Positions 14,116 to 23,079 are shown, numbered from the stretch's first letter. The stretch: DNA of 38,775 bases from Cellulomonas sp. HZM (GCF_000708885.1 NZ_JEOE01000024.1:1-38775), one strand, 5' to 3'. The notes: a model not told the origin generated them from the sequence alone. Translations and numbers: made by a program.

Positions 14116-15534
14116 ATGCCTGGTCGTCGTCGGCTCCCCCGGTCCGTGCCCGAGCACCAGGGGGTCTCGTCGGCGGCGCTGCTCGCGCTCGTCGACGCGC
14201 TCGTCGGCCTACCGGAGCTGCACTCGCTCATGGTCGTCCGGCGGGGGCACGTCGTCGCCGAGGGGTGGGCCGCGCCGTTCTCGTCGGACCGCCCGCACCT
14301 GCTGTACTCGCTGAGCAAGAGCTTCACGTCCACCGCCATCGGGCTCGCGTGCGCCGAGGGGCTGCTCACGCTCGACGACCTCGTGCTCGACCACTTCGCC
14401 GACGTCGCGCCCGCCGAGCCTGACGACCGCCTGCGCGCGTTGCGCGTGGGGCACCTGCTCACGATGACGGGCGGCCACGGGACCGACCCGAGCGACGCGG
14501 TCCTGGAGTCCGACGACTGGGCCCGCACCTTTCTGGCGACTCCCCTCGAGCACGACCCGGGGACCACGTTCGTGTACAGCACGTCGTCGACCTACATGCT
14601 CTCGGAGCTGCTGCAACGCCGCACGGGGCGGCGCGTCACCGAGTTCCTCGCGCCGCGTCTGCTCGAGCCGCTCGGCATCGAGGGCATGACGGCCGAGCGC
14701 TCCCCCGCCGGGATCGAGGTCGGCGGGTCGGGCATGTCGGCCACGACCGAGGACATCGCGCTCCTCGGCGAGCTGTACCTGCGCGACGGCGTGCTCGACG
14801 GCGTGCGGCTGCTGCCCGAGGGGTGGGTCGCGCAGGCCACGAGCGCCCAGGTGTCGACCGGTCGTGACCCGTCGAGCGACTGGGGCCGGGGGTACGGGTA
14901 CCAGTTCTGGCGGTGCCGGCACGACGCGTTCCGGGGCGACGGCGCGTTCGGGCAGTTCTGCGTCGTGGTCCCCGCGCTCGAGCTCGTCGTCGTGCTCACG
15001 AGCGGTCGCTCTGCCATGCACGACCAGCTCGACGCCGTGTGGGAGCACCTGCTGCCCGGCGTCGCGCCCGACGAGCTGCCCGCCGACCCCGCCGGGCACG
15101 CGGCCCTCGTCGACCGGCTGGGATCGCTGCGGCTGGACCCGCCCGCGTCGGTCGCGGCGGTCCCCTCCCTCGACGGACGCACCCTCACGTTGGAGACGAA
15201 CCCGATCGGGCTGACGTCCGTGCGTGTCCGGCAGCTCACGGGGTCCGACGAGCTGACGCTCACGTTCGTCGACCGGACCGAGGTGCTCGTCGCCGGGCAC
15301 GATGTGCCCGCGCGCAACCTCGTGCGGGTCACGCGGACCTACGCCGAGGAGGCGCTGCTCACCGGGGCGTGGACGGGCGACGGGGAGTACACGCTGTTCG
15401 CGCGGTTCGTCGGCGGACCGCAGACCCTCACGCTGCGAGCGCGGCTCGACGGCACGGAGGTGCAGGTCAGCGGGGCGTTCAACGTGAGCTTCGGCCCGCT
15501 GGACACCCTCGCGCTCAGGGGGTCGCTGGTCTAG
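14116..15534 (+). CDS. Serine hydrolase, class C beta-lactamase / D-Ala-D-Ala carboxypeptidase type
   Basis: A 472-aa protein of the beta-lactamase-related serine hydrolase family. The catalytic SxxK is in LLYSLSKSFTSTAIG (about residues 65-80) and the YxN-like motif is FVYSTSSTYMLSELL. The later GGSGMSATTEDIALLGELYL is also typical, and a lipocalin-like C-terminal part of about 130 residues follows. No signal peptide is visible, so it is probably cytosolic, with an esterase or peptidase role that cannot be fixed. The ATG at 14116 is preceded by CACGAT ending 6 nt before it, which fits a leaderless start; a much longer in-frame reading region upstream is only the GC-rich shadow of lacI. Its 3' end overlaps the convergent DUF2316 gene by 20 bp. 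Confidence 0.85.
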   Translation: MPGRRRLPRSVPEHQGVSSAALLALVDALVGLPELHSLMVVRRGHVVAEGWAAPFSSDRPHLLYSLSKSFTSTAIGLACAEGLLTLDDLVLDHFADVAPAEPDDRLRALRVGHLLTMTGGHGTDPSDAVLESDDWARTFLATPLEHDPGTTFVYSTSSTYMLSELLQRRTGRRVTEFLAPRLLEPLGIEGMTAERSPAGIEVGGSGMSATTEDIALLGELYLRDGVLDGVRLLPEGWVAQATSAQVSTGRDPSSDWGRGYGYQFWRCRHDAFRGDGAFGQFCVVVPALELVVVLTSGRSAMHDQLDAVWEHLLPGVAPDELPADPAGHAALVDRLGSLRLDPPASVAAVPSLDGRTLTLETNPIGLTSVRVRQLTGSDELTLTFVDRTEVLVAGHDVPARNLVRVTRTYAEEALLTGAWTGDGEYTLFARFVGGPQTLTLRARLDGTEVQVSGAFNVSFGPLDTLALRGSLV

Positions 15535-15835
15535 CGCGCACGTCGTCGAGATCCGCGATGCCGAACCAGCCGCGGGCCGCGTCGCGCATCTGCTCGGTCA
15601 GGGACGTGAAGGGAAAGACCTCCCCGCCCGCCGCCTCGACCTCGGCGACGAGGTAGTCGCGCACCAGCCAGGTGGTGGCGGGGTGGACGTCGTCGTCCAT
15701 CGCGAGCACGGCGTCGAGGTCCCGCTCGCTGATGCCGAGGTCGCGCTCGACGTCCGTCGGCGTGCGGCCCGAGCGGCGGAAGTTCTCGGCGAGCTCGTCG
15801 CGGGTGCGCCGGCGCTCGGATGCGTTCAGGGACAC
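15515..15835 (-). CDS. DUF2316 family protein
   Basis: A 106-aa protein starting MSLNASERRRTRDELAENF and containing GRTPTDVERDLGISERDLDAVL, a helix-turn-helix-like segment. This is the layout of DUF2316, small proteins of unknown function in Gram-positive bacteria. The GTG at 15835 has a strong AGGAGG 5 nt upstream. Its end overlaps the serine-hydrolase gene tail to tail by 20 bp with no terminator between. A DNA-binding role is possible but untested. Confidence 0.85.
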   Translation of the reverse strand: MSLNASERRRTRDELAENFRRSGRTPTDVERDLGISERDLDAVLAMDDDVHPATTWLVRDYLVAEVEAAGGEVFPFTSLTEQMRDAARGWFGIADLDDVRARPATP

Positions 15836-15887
15836 GGTTCCTCCTCGTCGTCGGCCGTTCTCGACCGTACGCCTGCTCGCCCCGCCG

Positions 15888-16361
15888 TCAGACCCCGCCG
15901 GGGAACCCGAGCTGACGCCACGCCTCGTACGCCGCCACGGCCGCAGCGTTGGACAGGTTCATCGAACGACGACCGGGCAGCATCGGGATGCGCAGCTGGT
16001 TCGTGATGCGCTCGTCGGCCAGGACCTCCGGCGGGAGGCCGGTCGGCTCGGGGCCGAACAGCAGGACGTCGCCGTCGCGGTACTCCTGCGTCGCGTAGCT
16101 CGTGGTCGCCTGCGTGGTGAACGCCAGCACGCGCTGGTCCGGGAGCTCGTCCCACAGGGCCGTCAGGTCCGCGTGGACCTTGACGTGGGCGAGGTCGTGG
16201 TAGTCGAGGCCGGCGCGGCGCAACTTCGCCTCGTCGAGGTCGAAGCCGAGCGGTTCGACGAGATGCAGCGTGGCGCCCGTGCCCGAGACCATGCGGATCG
16301 CGTTGCCCGTGTTGCCGGGGATGCGGGGCTCGAAGAAGACGACGTGCAGCACGTGGGCCAT
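15888..16361 (-). CDS. trmL: tRNA (cytidine/uridine-34-2'-O)-methyltransferase TrmL
   Basis: A 157-aa SPOUT-class methyltransferase that 2'-O-methylates the wobble base of certain leucine tRNAs with S-adenosylmethionine. Seen: HVVFFEPRIPGNTGNAIR at the N-terminus, the SAM-knot loops LLFGPEPTGLP and IPMLPGRRSMNLSNAAA, and YEAWRQ near the end. Length and motifs match the family. ATG 16361 (MAHVLHVVFFEP) is chosen because it gives the usual N-terminus; the in-frame extension upstream is Thr/Pro-rich shadow of the divergent gene. It is divergent from the lipoprotein gene, 70 bp apart. Confidence 0.93.
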   Translation of the reverse strand: MAHVLHVVFFEPRIPGNTGNAIRMVSGTGATLHLVEPLGFDLDEAKLRRAGLDYHDLAHVKVHADLTALWDELPDQRVLAFTTQATTSYATQEYRDGDVLLFGPEPTGLPPEVLADERITNQLRIPMLPGRRSMNLSNAAAVAAYEAWRQLGFPGGV

Positions 16362-16418
16362 CTTGTCTCGGTTTCCACAGGATGGTGAGAAGCGGCCACG
16401 GGCGGTGTCGGGTTTGGG

Positions 16419-16424
16419 TAGGTT
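16419..16424 (+). promoter_or_regulatory. -10 element of leaderless lipoprotein mRNA
   Basis: TAGGTT ends 7 nt before ATG 16432; no ribosome site is seen. Confidence 0.45.
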
Positions 16425-16431
16425 CTGCGGC

Positions 16432-17052
16432 ATGCGCAGGGGATTCGTGGTGGCGGCGGCTGTTGGTGGTGTTCTCGAGTTGGCTGGGTGCACGGGCGGC
16501 GACGCGGTGGCGGAGCCTCCCGCGACGGCCCCCACGTCGATCGCGGCACCGACGCCCTCGCTCGAACCCACGCACACGTCGACACCGCCCACGACGACCA
16601 CGCCGACGCGCCGGCCGACGTCGATCGCCACACGCCCGGAACCCCCGGCAGACCTCAACGATCACGGCGAGTCGGGAGCCATTGCAGCGGTCAAGTACTT
16701 GGTATCTCTCTACGCCTACATGAATGCCACCGGAGACACGAAGGACTGGCAGCGCATCAGCGACGACGCGTGCCAGTTCTGTGCCAGCGCGGTCGCGAAC
16801 GCCAACGAGCTCTCGAAATCTGGCACACATGTCGAGGGCGGTGAGATGACGGTCAAGGTCGGCGAGAAGCTCAAGGTCGCGGACTGGTCGTACTCGATCA
16901 CGACGAAGCTCCACGAACGCGCTTCGACGACCGTCGACGATGCGGGCACGGTCGTGGACCAGCAGCCCTCTCACGACTACGCCACGGTGTTCGTGGTGCA
17001 CCGCGTCGGGTCCAGATGGGTCGTCCGCGGCGTCGACAACGTGAACTCGTGA
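16432..17052 (+). CDS. Lipoprotein, DUF6318-like
   Basis: A 206-aa exported lipoprotein. It begins MRRGFVVAAAVGGVLELAGC, a lipobox with the acylated Cys at residue 20. A Thr/Pro-rich spacer of about 50 residues follows (surface tether), then a globular domain with IAAVKYLVSLYAYMNATGDT and a CQFC pair. The pattern, including a conserved Cys-x2-Cys after 'ATGDT', recalls DUF6318 lipoproteins of cellulomonads and relatives (from memory). Function unknown. The downstream secreted PKD protein overlaps its end, so the two probably form one unit. The middle of the gene is less GC-rich than its neighbours. Confidence 0.8.
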   Translation: MRRGFVVAAAVGGVLELAGCTGGDAVAEPPATAPTSIAAPTPSLEPTHTSTPPTTTTPTRRPTSIATRPEPPADLNDHGESGAIAAVKYLVSLYAYMNATGDTKDWQRISDDACQFCASAVANANELSKSGTHVEGGEMTVKVGEKLKVADWSYSITTKLHERASTTVDDAGTVVDQQPSHDYATVFVVHRVGSRWVVRGVDNVNS

Positions 17053-17891
17053 TCGCGGCGACAGCTGCTCTCGCGACCGTCGCGGTCACGCTCCTTCCGA
17101 TGACTCCGAACGGTGGCACGAGCTGGGGCTCGAACGCGTCGGACGATCACGTCACGATCGGCGGCGTCGACGGAGAGCGTGCTCGGATCGAGTCCAACCG
17201 TCGTCCACCCGAGGAACGCGTCGTGGAGTACAAGCGCGCTCCGGGGTGCCGCGGGAATGGGGTCGACTTCAGTGTCACGGCCATGACCCCACTCAACGGA
17301 GATTGCGCAGGAGGCACCGACGACCCGATCGCATGCGAGGACGGCCCGGGCCTGCAGCCGCTCTGGCGTCGCGAACGAGCCTCCGTCACGGCCGCGTGGC
17401 AAGCATGGACGTTGGTCATCTGGATCGACTGTCCCGAAGACGTCTTCGTCCTGTCCGTCGAGGACTTCCGGGTGCTGCCGCTGGCGAAGCCTGCGCTCAC
17501 GGTGCAACCGGACCGCGGGTGGGTGCTGGTGAACAAGGAGACGATCGTCTTCACCGACGACGTCACCCAGAAGCTCACCACCGAGGTCCTCGGGCAGAAG
17601 ATCGACGTCGAGGCCGACGCCCAGTCCTGGACCTGGAACTGGGGCGACAAGACCAGGGACCTGACCACCACCGAGGCCGGCAAGCCCTACCCGCACCAGA
17701 CGCTGTGGCACACCTACGACCAGCTCGGCACCGTCCAGGTGACGCTCACCGCCACCTGGAAAGGCCGCTGGCGCCTGGCAGGCCACACCACCTGGCACGA
17801 CGTCCTGGGCACCGCCCAGACCACCGCCACCTCCGACCCCTTCGAGATCCGCGAGCTCCGCTCACGCCTCGTCGCACCCGAAGACGACTGA
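17016..17891 (+). CDS. Secreted protein with C-terminal PKD-like domain
   Basis: A 291-aa protein. ATG 17016 overlaps the lipoprotein gene by 37 bp but gives a proper signal peptide (basic MGRPRRRQR, then a hydrophobic core to about residue 28). A GTG at 17049 would make a neat GTGA 4-bp overlap but loses the basic region, so the start is uncertain. The middle has four cysteines. The C-terminus (about 185-275) reads WTWNWGDKT ... TLWHTYDQLGTVQVTLTATW, a PKD-like Ig fold. Probably a cell-surface or secreted accessory protein; function unknown. Confidence 0.8.
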   Translation: MGRPRRRQRELVIAATAALATVAVTLLPMTPNGGTSWGSNASDDHVTIGGVDGERARIESNRRPPEERVVEYKRAPGCRGNGVDFSVTAMTPLNGDCAGGTDDPIACEDGPGLQPLWRRERASVTAAWQAWTLVIWIDCPEDVFVLSVEDFRVLPLAKPALTVQPDRGWVLVNKETIVFTDDVTQKLTTEVLGQKIDVEADAQSWTWNWGDKTRDLTTTEAGKPYPHQTLWHTYDQLGTVQVTLTATWKGRWRLAGHTTWHDVLGTAQTTATSDPFEIRELRSRLVAPEDD

Positions 17892-17941
17892 CCGCACAAC
17901 CAGCGTCGCGTCCTCGCATCCCGCGGCCATACCATTATGGG

Positions 17942-18175
17942 ATGACGACACAGATCACGGTCCGGCTGCCCGACGAGCTCGTCGCGTTCGCCGACCGGCT
18001 CGTGGCGGCAGGCCGGGCGCGGAGCCGCGCGGCAGTGGTGGAGGCCGCGCTCGCCCATGAGCTCCGTCGCGCGATCGCCGAGCGGGACGTCTCGATCCTC
18101 ACGAACCAGCCCGTCGACGCAGATCTGGACGACCTAGCAGCCTGGGCGCGACGCTCGCTCTCGATGGACAACTGA
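17942..18175 (+). CDS. Ribbon-helix-helix antitoxin of a MazEF-type pair
   Basis: A 77-aa protein. TQITVRLPDELVAFADRLV is a classic ribbon-helix-helix DNA-binding start (beta strand, then LPDEL). The rest is helical and acidic, as expected for the toxin-binding tail. The stop overlaps the toxin start by one base (TGATG), indicating translational coupling. A -10-like TACCAT at 17930-17935 ends 6 nt before the ATG, so the mRNA is probably leaderless. It should neutralise the toxin and autoregulate the operon. Confidence 0.88.
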   Translation: MTTQITVRLPDELVAFADRLVAAGRARSRAAVVEAALAHELRRAIAERDVSILTNQPVDADLDDLAAWARRSLSMDN

Positions 18176-18483
18176 TGCGCCCGATCCACGTGGCCCAGCT
18201 CGACAAGCCGCGCCCGGTGCTGGTGCTGACGCGCGAGCTCGTCCGGCCGCACCTGAACACCGTGACCGTCGCTCCCATCACCTCAAGGATCCGCGGGCTG
18301 TCGACGGAGGTACCGCTCGGCGTCGCGAACGGGCTGGACCACGCGTGCGTCGTCTCGCTCGAGAACGTCATGACGGTCCCCGCGTCGGCACTGGGGCGTC
18401 AGGTCGGCCATCTCCTGCCCGCCGAGGAGCGCGCGCTCGCTGACGCGCTCGCCATCGCCTTCGACCTGGCATTACCCGACTGA
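18175..18483 (+). CDS. PemK/MazF-family toxin (mRNA interferase)
   Basis: A 102-aa protein of the MazF/PemK fold. It opens with IHVAQLDKPRPVLVLTRE (the family's RPVLVL strand), then NTVTVAPITSRIRGLSTEV and the CVVSLENVMTVPASAL core. Toxins of this family cleave single-stranded RNA at short sequences. It lacks the GDI.W...G.E opening of standard MazF, as in other short actinobacterial members. Coupled to the antitoxin by a 1-bp overlap. Confidence 0.9.
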   Translation: MRPIHVAQLDKPRPVLVLTRELVRPHLNTVTVAPITSRIRGLSTEVPLGVANGLDHACVVSLENVMTVPASALGRQVGHLLPAEERALADALAIAFDLALPD

Positions 18484-18510
18484 CAACGTTTACTTACTGG
18501 ACGGTCGGTC

Positions 18511-18540
18511 TATCCACGAAAGTGGACAAACCTGTGGATA
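18511..18540. promoter_or_regulatory. Cluster of three DnaA-box-like sequences
   Basis: TATCCACG (18511-18518), GTGGACAAA (18522-18530, reverse TTTGTCCAC) and TGTGGATA (18533-18540, reverse TATCCACA) lie within 30 bp of intergenic DNA. They resemble TTGTCCACA/TATCCACA-type boxes. Function unproven. Confidence 0.35.
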
Positions 18541-18619
18541 CTCGTCGATAGGCGAGGTATCGGACTCTCAGAAGGTCGCTCCTCACCGGTGCCGGACGAG
18601 ATGACAGGAGGGAGCCAGC

Positions 18620-19729
18620 ATGGCCGCGGTGCGCACGGCGTTCGACCCGGCGGTGCACGGGTTCGGTTTCCCGAACGCCTTCGTCGACCTGCTCACCAGC
18701 CTCCCGACGGGCACCGCAATCCAGACGAAGGGGCGCTGCGGCGGCATGGCCTTTGCCTCGCTCGACTACTTCTCCGCCGACCGTCCGGCGCCGCGATGGG
18801 CGACCAATCTCTACGGTGCCGCACGCGTGCCGCCCGACGGGAACTGGCTCGCGGACCGCATCCGCAAGCGCCTCTTCGACTCGTTCCGCGCGCGCAGCGC
18901 GCTGAAGTTCGTCACGTGGGCGGTCGCGCCCGACGACCGCTTCGGTCCTGTCGACGGCGTGCGCAGCTGGACCCTCGACGAGCTCGCGAAGGTGGTCGCC
19001 GCGGTCGACGCCGGGCGCCCGGTTCCGCTCGGGCTCGTCGTCGCCCGCTCGGTCAAGGACGTCGGCCAGGACCACCAGGTGGTGGCGCACGGGTACGAGC
19101 GGGTCGGCGACGAGACCCACGTGCTCGTCACCGACTCCAACAGCCCCGGGCACGAGGTCACGCTCCAGCCGGAAGCCGGGGCGTGGCGCGCGTCCAACGG
19201 GCCGCTGTGGCGCGGGTTCTTCGTGCAGGACTACACGGCCGTGCGGCCGGTGATCCTCACGCGCACGCCGGCACGGGGCGACGAGCCCGTCGGGCCGGGG
19301 TCGACGATCGCACTGAGCCACGTGTGGACGGGGTTCAGCCTGCACGGGGAGCACGATCTCGTCACCGGGGTGCGACGCGGGACGCGGGCCTCGGAACGCT
19401 GGGCGGTCGAGCCCGGCTCTGACGCGGGGACCGTGACGCTGCGGAACGTCGCCGACGGCTGGTACCTCGCGTCGCAGGCGGGGACGCGGTCTCCGACGAC
19501 CGGGCAGCAGGCGGTGTGGCTGCGGGCCGAGCCCGACGACTGGCGGGTCGAGGTCGACGGGGGCGGCGCGTGGACCGCCGGCTCACGCGTGCGCATCGTC
19601 CACGCCGCGACGGGCGTAGCGCTGCACTCGCACCCCCACGTCGTCGACGGCACCGGAGGGCAGCGCGAGGTCACCGGCTTCACCGGTCGCGACGACAACG
19701 ACTGGTGGACGGTCCTCGAGCTCTCGTGA
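18620..19729 (+). CDS. Papain-like-fold protein with C-terminal beta-trefoil (MIR/ricin-like) domain
   Basis: A 369-aa protein with a strong AGGAGGG ribosome site before ATG 18620 and no signal peptide. Residues 1-215 look like a papain/C39-type cysteine protease fold: Q35 and C40 in QTKGRCGGMAF, H152 in DHQVVAHGY, and D172 in VTDSNSPGHEV. These match the Gln-Cys-His-Asp order of that clan. The last 135 residues contain three repeats (LHGEHDLVTGVRRG, VTLRNVADGWYLASQ, RIVHAATGVALHSH) typical of a MIR-like beta-trefoil. I do not know a named family for the combination. It could be a cytoplasmic hydrolase, transglutaminase-like enzyme or inactive relative. The gene stands alone between the toxin-antitoxin pair and convergent gluconokinase. 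Confidence 0.75.
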   Translation: MAAVRTAFDPAVHGFGFPNAFVDLLTSLPTGTAIQTKGRCGGMAFASLDYFSADRPAPRWATNLYGAARVPPDGNWLADRIRKRLFDSFRARSALKFVTWAVAPDDRFGPVDGVRSWTLDELAKVVAAVDAGRPVPLGLVVARSVKDVGQDHQVVAHGYERVGDETHVLVTDSNSPGHEVTLQPEAGAWRASNGPLWRGFFVQDYTAVRPVILTRTPARGDEPVGPGSTIALSHVWTGFSLHGEHDLVTGVRRGTRASERWAVEPGSDAGTVTLRNVADGWYLASQAGTRSPTTGQQAVWLRAEPDDWRVEVDGGGAWTAGSRVRIVHAATGVALHSHPHVVDGTGGQREVTGFTGRDDNDWWTVLELS

Positions 19730-19771
19730 CCAGGTGACGACGCCTCCGACGCCGCTCCGACCACGCAAGAA

Positions 19772-19812
19772 CGTGAAGCGTTCGGTGGCTGACAGACGAC
19801 CAACGCTTCACG
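19772..19812. repeat. 41-bp hairpin repeat, copy 1
   Basis: An 11-bp perfect stem, CGTGAAGCGTT (19772-19782) with AACGCTTCACG (19802-19812). It lies between the convergent trefoil-protein and gluconokinase genes and could also act as a terminator. Copy 2 is at 19843-19883. Confidence 0.75.
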
Positions 19813-19842
19813 ATCTTCCGGACGCAGCGGACTCGGCGGCCT

Positions 19843-19883
19843 CGTGAAGCGCTGCGCGCGTGCGAGACGACCAATGCTTCACG
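19843..19883. repeat. 41-bp hairpin repeat, copy 2
   Basis: Same length and layout as copy 1, with CGTGAAGC (19843-19850) pairing with GCTTCACG (19876-19883) and the shared AGACGACCAA in the right half. It overlaps the last codons of gluconokinase. About three quarters of positions match copy 1, the differences being mainly in the loop. Confidence 0.7.
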
Positions 19884-20406
19884 GGCGGCGCAGCGCGGTC
19901 GGGTCCGGCGCGAGGCCCAGGGCTCGCAGCGCCGTGGTCGCCACGGCCTCCGGCGGGCCGTCGACCGGGACCGTGGCCCCGTCCTCGTCGGGGCCGAGCG
20001 GTTCGAGGGTCGCCAGCTGGGACGGCAGCAGCGTCGGCGGCATGAAGTGGTCCGAGCGGGCTGCCATGCGCGACGCGACGAGCGCATCGGGGCCGGTCAG
20101 GTGCACGAAGCGGACCCGGCCGGGCGCCGTGCGGAGCACGTCCCGGTACACGCGCCGCAGCGCCGAGCACGTCACGACCGACGACGTACCCGCAGCATCA
20201 GCGGATCCCATCCACGCGGCGATCGACCCGAGCCACGGCCAGCGGTCCTCGTCGGTCAGCGCACGCCCGGACGCCATCGCCGCGACGTTGGCCGCCGGGT
20301 GGAAGTCGTCGCCCTCCGCGAACGTCCATCCCAACCGGGACGCGAGCAGCCGCGCGACCGTCGTCTTGCCCGTCCCCGACACGCCCATGACCACCAGGTG
20401 CTCCAC
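19879..20406 (-). CDS. gntK: Gluconokinase
   Basis: A 175-aa cytosolic kinase that phosphorylates gluconate to 6-phosphogluconate for the pentose phosphate pathway. Walker A is GVSGTGKTT (residues 8-16). The substrate region GDDFHPAANVAAMASG, the segment LTDEDRWPWL, and CSALRRVYRD ... DHFMP are diagnostic for the GntK/IdnK family. Length is normal. The start is a GTG at 20406 without a clear ribosome site. The stop lies inside the second 41-bp hairpin. No gluconate transporter or regulator is adjacent. Confidence 0.95.
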   Translation of the reverse strand: MEHLVVMGVSGTGKTTVARLLASRLGWTFAEGDDFHPAANVAAMASGRALTDEDRWPWLGSIAAWMGSADAAGTSSVVTCSALRRVYRDVLRTAPGRVRFVHLTGPDALVASRMAARSDHFMPPTLLPSQLATLEPLGPDEDGATVPVDGPPEAVATTALRALGLAPDPTALRRP

Positions 20407-20439
20407 GGCATCGACTCAACCACACGACCGAAGCGCACG

Positions 20440-20484
20440 ACGAAGGGCCGAGACCCCGCGCGAAGCAGGATCCCGGCCCTTCGT
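20440..20484 (-). terminator. Hairpin terminator of clpC
   Basis: An 11-bp stem (ACGAAGGGCCG at 20440-20450 with 20474-20484) and a 23-nt loop lie 22 nt past the clpC stop and before gntK. Confidence 0.65.
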
Positions 20485-20505
20485 GGTCAGGCGGGTCGAG
20501 GCAGG

Positions 20506-23079
20506 TCAGGCCGACTGCAGCCCCGAGCCGTTGTCACCGGTCGACGGCGGCGCCGGCGGGACGTCGGTGCCCGAGCCGGGCGTGCCGACCGACGCACCCA
20601 CGGAGACGGGCTCGCGACCGTCCGCACCGCGCTCGACGCCGCGGAACGTGAACTCGCCCAGCAGCCCCTCGCCCTCGGCGTCGACGATCACCAGCTGCCC
20701 GGCCTTGAGGTCGCCGAACAGGATCTTCTCGGACAGCGTGTCCTCGATCTCCCGCTGGATCGCGCGGCGCAGCGGCCGGGCGCCCAGGACGGGGTCGTAG
20801 CCCTTCTCGGACAGCAGCTTCTTCGCGGCGGGCGTGAGCTCGATGCCCATGTCCTTGTCGCGCAGACGCTTGTCGAGCTTGGCCACCATGAGGTCGACGA
20901 TCGCGAAGATCTCGGGCTGCGAGAGCTGCGGGAAGACCACCACGTCGTCGACGCGGTTGAGGAACTCGGGACGGAAGTGCGTCTTGAGCTCGTCGTTGAC
21001 CTTCGCCTTCATGCGCTCGTAGTCCGTCGCGAGCTCGCCGCCGGCCTGGAAGCCGGTCATGACGCCCTTCGCGATGTCCCGCGTGCCCAGGTTGGTGGTC
21101 ATGATGATGACGGTGTTCTTGAAGTCGACCACGCGGCCCTGCGAGTCGGTCAGGCGACCGTCCTCGAGGATCTGCAGGAGCGAGTTGAAGATGTCCGCGT
21201 GCGCCTTCTCGACCTCGTCGAACAGCACCACCGAGAACGGCCGGCGGCGCACCTTCTCGGTGAGCTGGCCGCCCTCGTCGTACCCGACGTAGCCGGGGGG
21301 CGAGCCGAACAGCCGCGAGACGGTGTGCTTCTCCGAGAACTCAGACATGTCGAGCTGGATCAGCGCCTCCTCGTCACCGAAGAGGAACTCCGCGAGCGCC
21401 TTGGCGAGCTCGGTCTTCCCGACGCCCGTGGGGCCGGCGAAGATGAACGAGCCACCGGGGCGCTTGGGGTCCTTGAGCCCGGCGCGCGTGCGGCGGATGG
21501 CCTGCGAGAGCGCCTTGATCGCGGCGTCCTGGCCGACGACCCGGCGGTGCAGCTCGTCCTCCATGCGCAGAAGCCGGCTCGACTCCTCCTCGGTGAGCTT
21601 GAACACCGGGATGCCCGTGGCGTTGGCCAGCACCTCGGCGATGAGCTCCTCGTCGACCTCCGCGACGGCGTCGAGGTCGCCCGACTTCCAGGCCTTCTCC
21701 TTCTCGACGCGCTTGAGCCCGAGCTGCTTCTCGGCGTCGCGCAGGCGTGCGGCCTTCTCGAAGTCCTGCTCGTCGATCGCGGACTCCTTGTCGCGACGCG
21801 TCTCGGCGATCTGCTCGTCGAGCTCACGCAGCTCCGGCGGAGCCGTCATGCGACGGATGCGCAGGCGGGCGCCGGCCTCGTCGACCAGGTCGATCGCCTT
21901 GTCCGGCAGGAAGCGGTCGTTGACGTAGCGGTCCGCGAGCGTCGCGGCGGCGACCAGGGCGCCGTCGGTGATGGACACGCGGTGGTGTGCCTCGTAGCGG
22001 TCACGCAGGCCCTTGAGGATCTCGATCGCGTGCTGCAGGTTCGGCTCGGAGACCTGGATGGGCTGGAAGCGGCGCTCCAGGGCCGGGTCCTTCTCGACGT
22101 ACTTGCGGTACTCGTCGAGCGTCGTCGCGCCGATGGTCTGCAGCTCGCCGCGGGCCAGCATGGGCTTGAGGATCGACGCGGCGTCGATCGCGCCCTCGGC
22201 GGCACCCGCGCCGACGAGCGTGTGGATCTCGTCGATGAACAGGATGATGTCGCCGCGCGTGCGGATCTCCTTGAGGACCTTCTTCAGTCGCTCCTCGAAG
22301 TCACCGCGGTAGCGCGAACCGGCCACGAGGGCGCCCAGGTCCAGCGTGTAGAGCTGCTTGTCCTTGAGCGTCTCGGGCACGTCGCCGCGCACGATGTCCT
22401 GCGCGAGCCCCTCGACGACGGCCGTCTTGCCGACGCCGGGCTCGCCGATGAGGACCGGGTTGTTCTTGGTGCGGCGGGACAGCACCTGCATGACCCGCTC
22501 GATCTCCTTCTCGCGCCCGATGACCGGGTCGAGCTTGCCGTCGCGCGCAGCCTGCGTGAGGTTGCGTCCGAACTGGTCGAGCACGGCCGAGCCGGAGGGC
22601 TGCCCCTCGGTGGGACCGCCGGCGGCGACGGGCTCCTTGCCCTGGTAGCCGGAGACGAGCTGGATGACCTGCTGGCGCACGCGGTTCAGGTCCGCGCCCA
22701 GCTTGTTGAGCACCTGCGCGGCGACGCCCTCGCCCTCGCGGATGAGCCCGAGCAGGATGTGCTCGGTGCCGATGTAGTTGTGGCCGAGCTGCAGCGCCTC
22801 GCGCAGCGACAGCTCCAGGACCTTCTTGGCGCGCGGCGTGAACGGGATGTGACCCGACGGGGCCTGCTGGCCCTCACCGATGATCTCCTGCACCTGTGCG
22901 CGCACGGCCTCCAGCGAGATGCCGAGCGACTCGAGCGCCTTCGCGGCGACGCCCTCACCCTCGTGGATCAGACCCAGGAGGATGTGCTCGGTCCCGATGT
23001 AGTTGTGGTTGAGCATCCGCGCCTCTTCCTGGGCGAGGACGACCACGCGACGGGCTCGGTCCGTGAATCTCTCGAACAT
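20506..23079 (-). CDS. clpC: ATP-dependent Clp protease, ATPase subunit ClpC
   Basis: An 857-aa HSP100/AAA+ unfoldase that feeds proteins to ClpP. Order: two Clp_N repeats (1-145), AAA-1 ([27 protein letters not shown]), a UVR/M-domain insertion (about 415-455, [17 protein letters not shown]), AAA-2 ([33 protein letters not shown]) and the C-terminal D2-small domain. The tail is a 40-residue Pro/Gly/Ser-rich extension. I chose ATG 23079 ([13 protein letters not shown], the canonical N-terminus), with GAGGGAG 5 nt upstream; a GTG at 23085 is in frame but too close to that ribosome site. Transcribed alone, with a hairpin after the stop and a ClgR-like box upstream. Confidence 0.98.
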   Translation of the reverse strand: MFERFTDRARRVVVLAQEEARMLNHNYIGTEHILLGLIHEGEGVAAKALESLGISLEAVRAQVQEIIGEGQQAPSGHIPFTPRAKKVLELSLREALQLGHNYIGTEHILLGLIREGEGVAAQVLNKLGADLNRVRQQVIQLVSGYQGKEPVAAGGPTEGQPSGSAVLDQFGRNLTQAARDGKLDPVIGREKEIERVMQVLSRRTKNNPVLIGEPGVGKTAVVEGLAQDIVRGDVPETLKDKQLYTLDLGALVAGSRYRGDFEERLKKVLKEIRTRGDIILFIDEIHTLVGAGAAEGAIDAASILKPMLARGELQTIGATTLDEYRKYVEKDPALERRFQPIQVSEPNLQHAIEILKGLRDRYEAHHRVSITDGALVAAATLADRYVNDRFLPDKAIDLVDEAGARLRIRRMTAPPELRELDEQIAETRRDKESAIDEQDFEKAARLRDAEKQLGLKRVEKEKAWKSGDLDAVAEVDEELIAEVLANATGIPVFKLTEEESSRLLRMEDELHRRVVGQDAAIKALSQAIRRTRAGLKDPKRPGGSFIFAGPTGVGKTELAKALAEFLFGDEEALIQLDMSEFSEKHTVSRLFGSPPGYVGYDEGGQLTEKVRRRPFSVVLFDEVEKAHADIFNSLLQILEDGRLTDSQGRVVDFKNTVIIMTTNLGTRDIAKGVMTGFQAGGELATDYERMKAKVNDELKTHFRPEFLNRVDDVVVFPQLSQPEIFAIVDLMVAKLDKRLRDKDMGIELTPAAKKLLSEKGYDPVLGARPLRRAIQREIEDTLSEKILFGDLKAGQLVIVDAEGEGLLGEFTFRGVERGADGREPVSVGASVGTPGSGTDVPPAPPSTGDNGSGLQSA

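Noticed and set aside
14695..14705. GAGCGCTCCC as a fourth LacI operator
   Set aside because: It lies well inside the serine hydrolase coding sequence, lacks the flanking match, and such cores are common by chance at this GC content.
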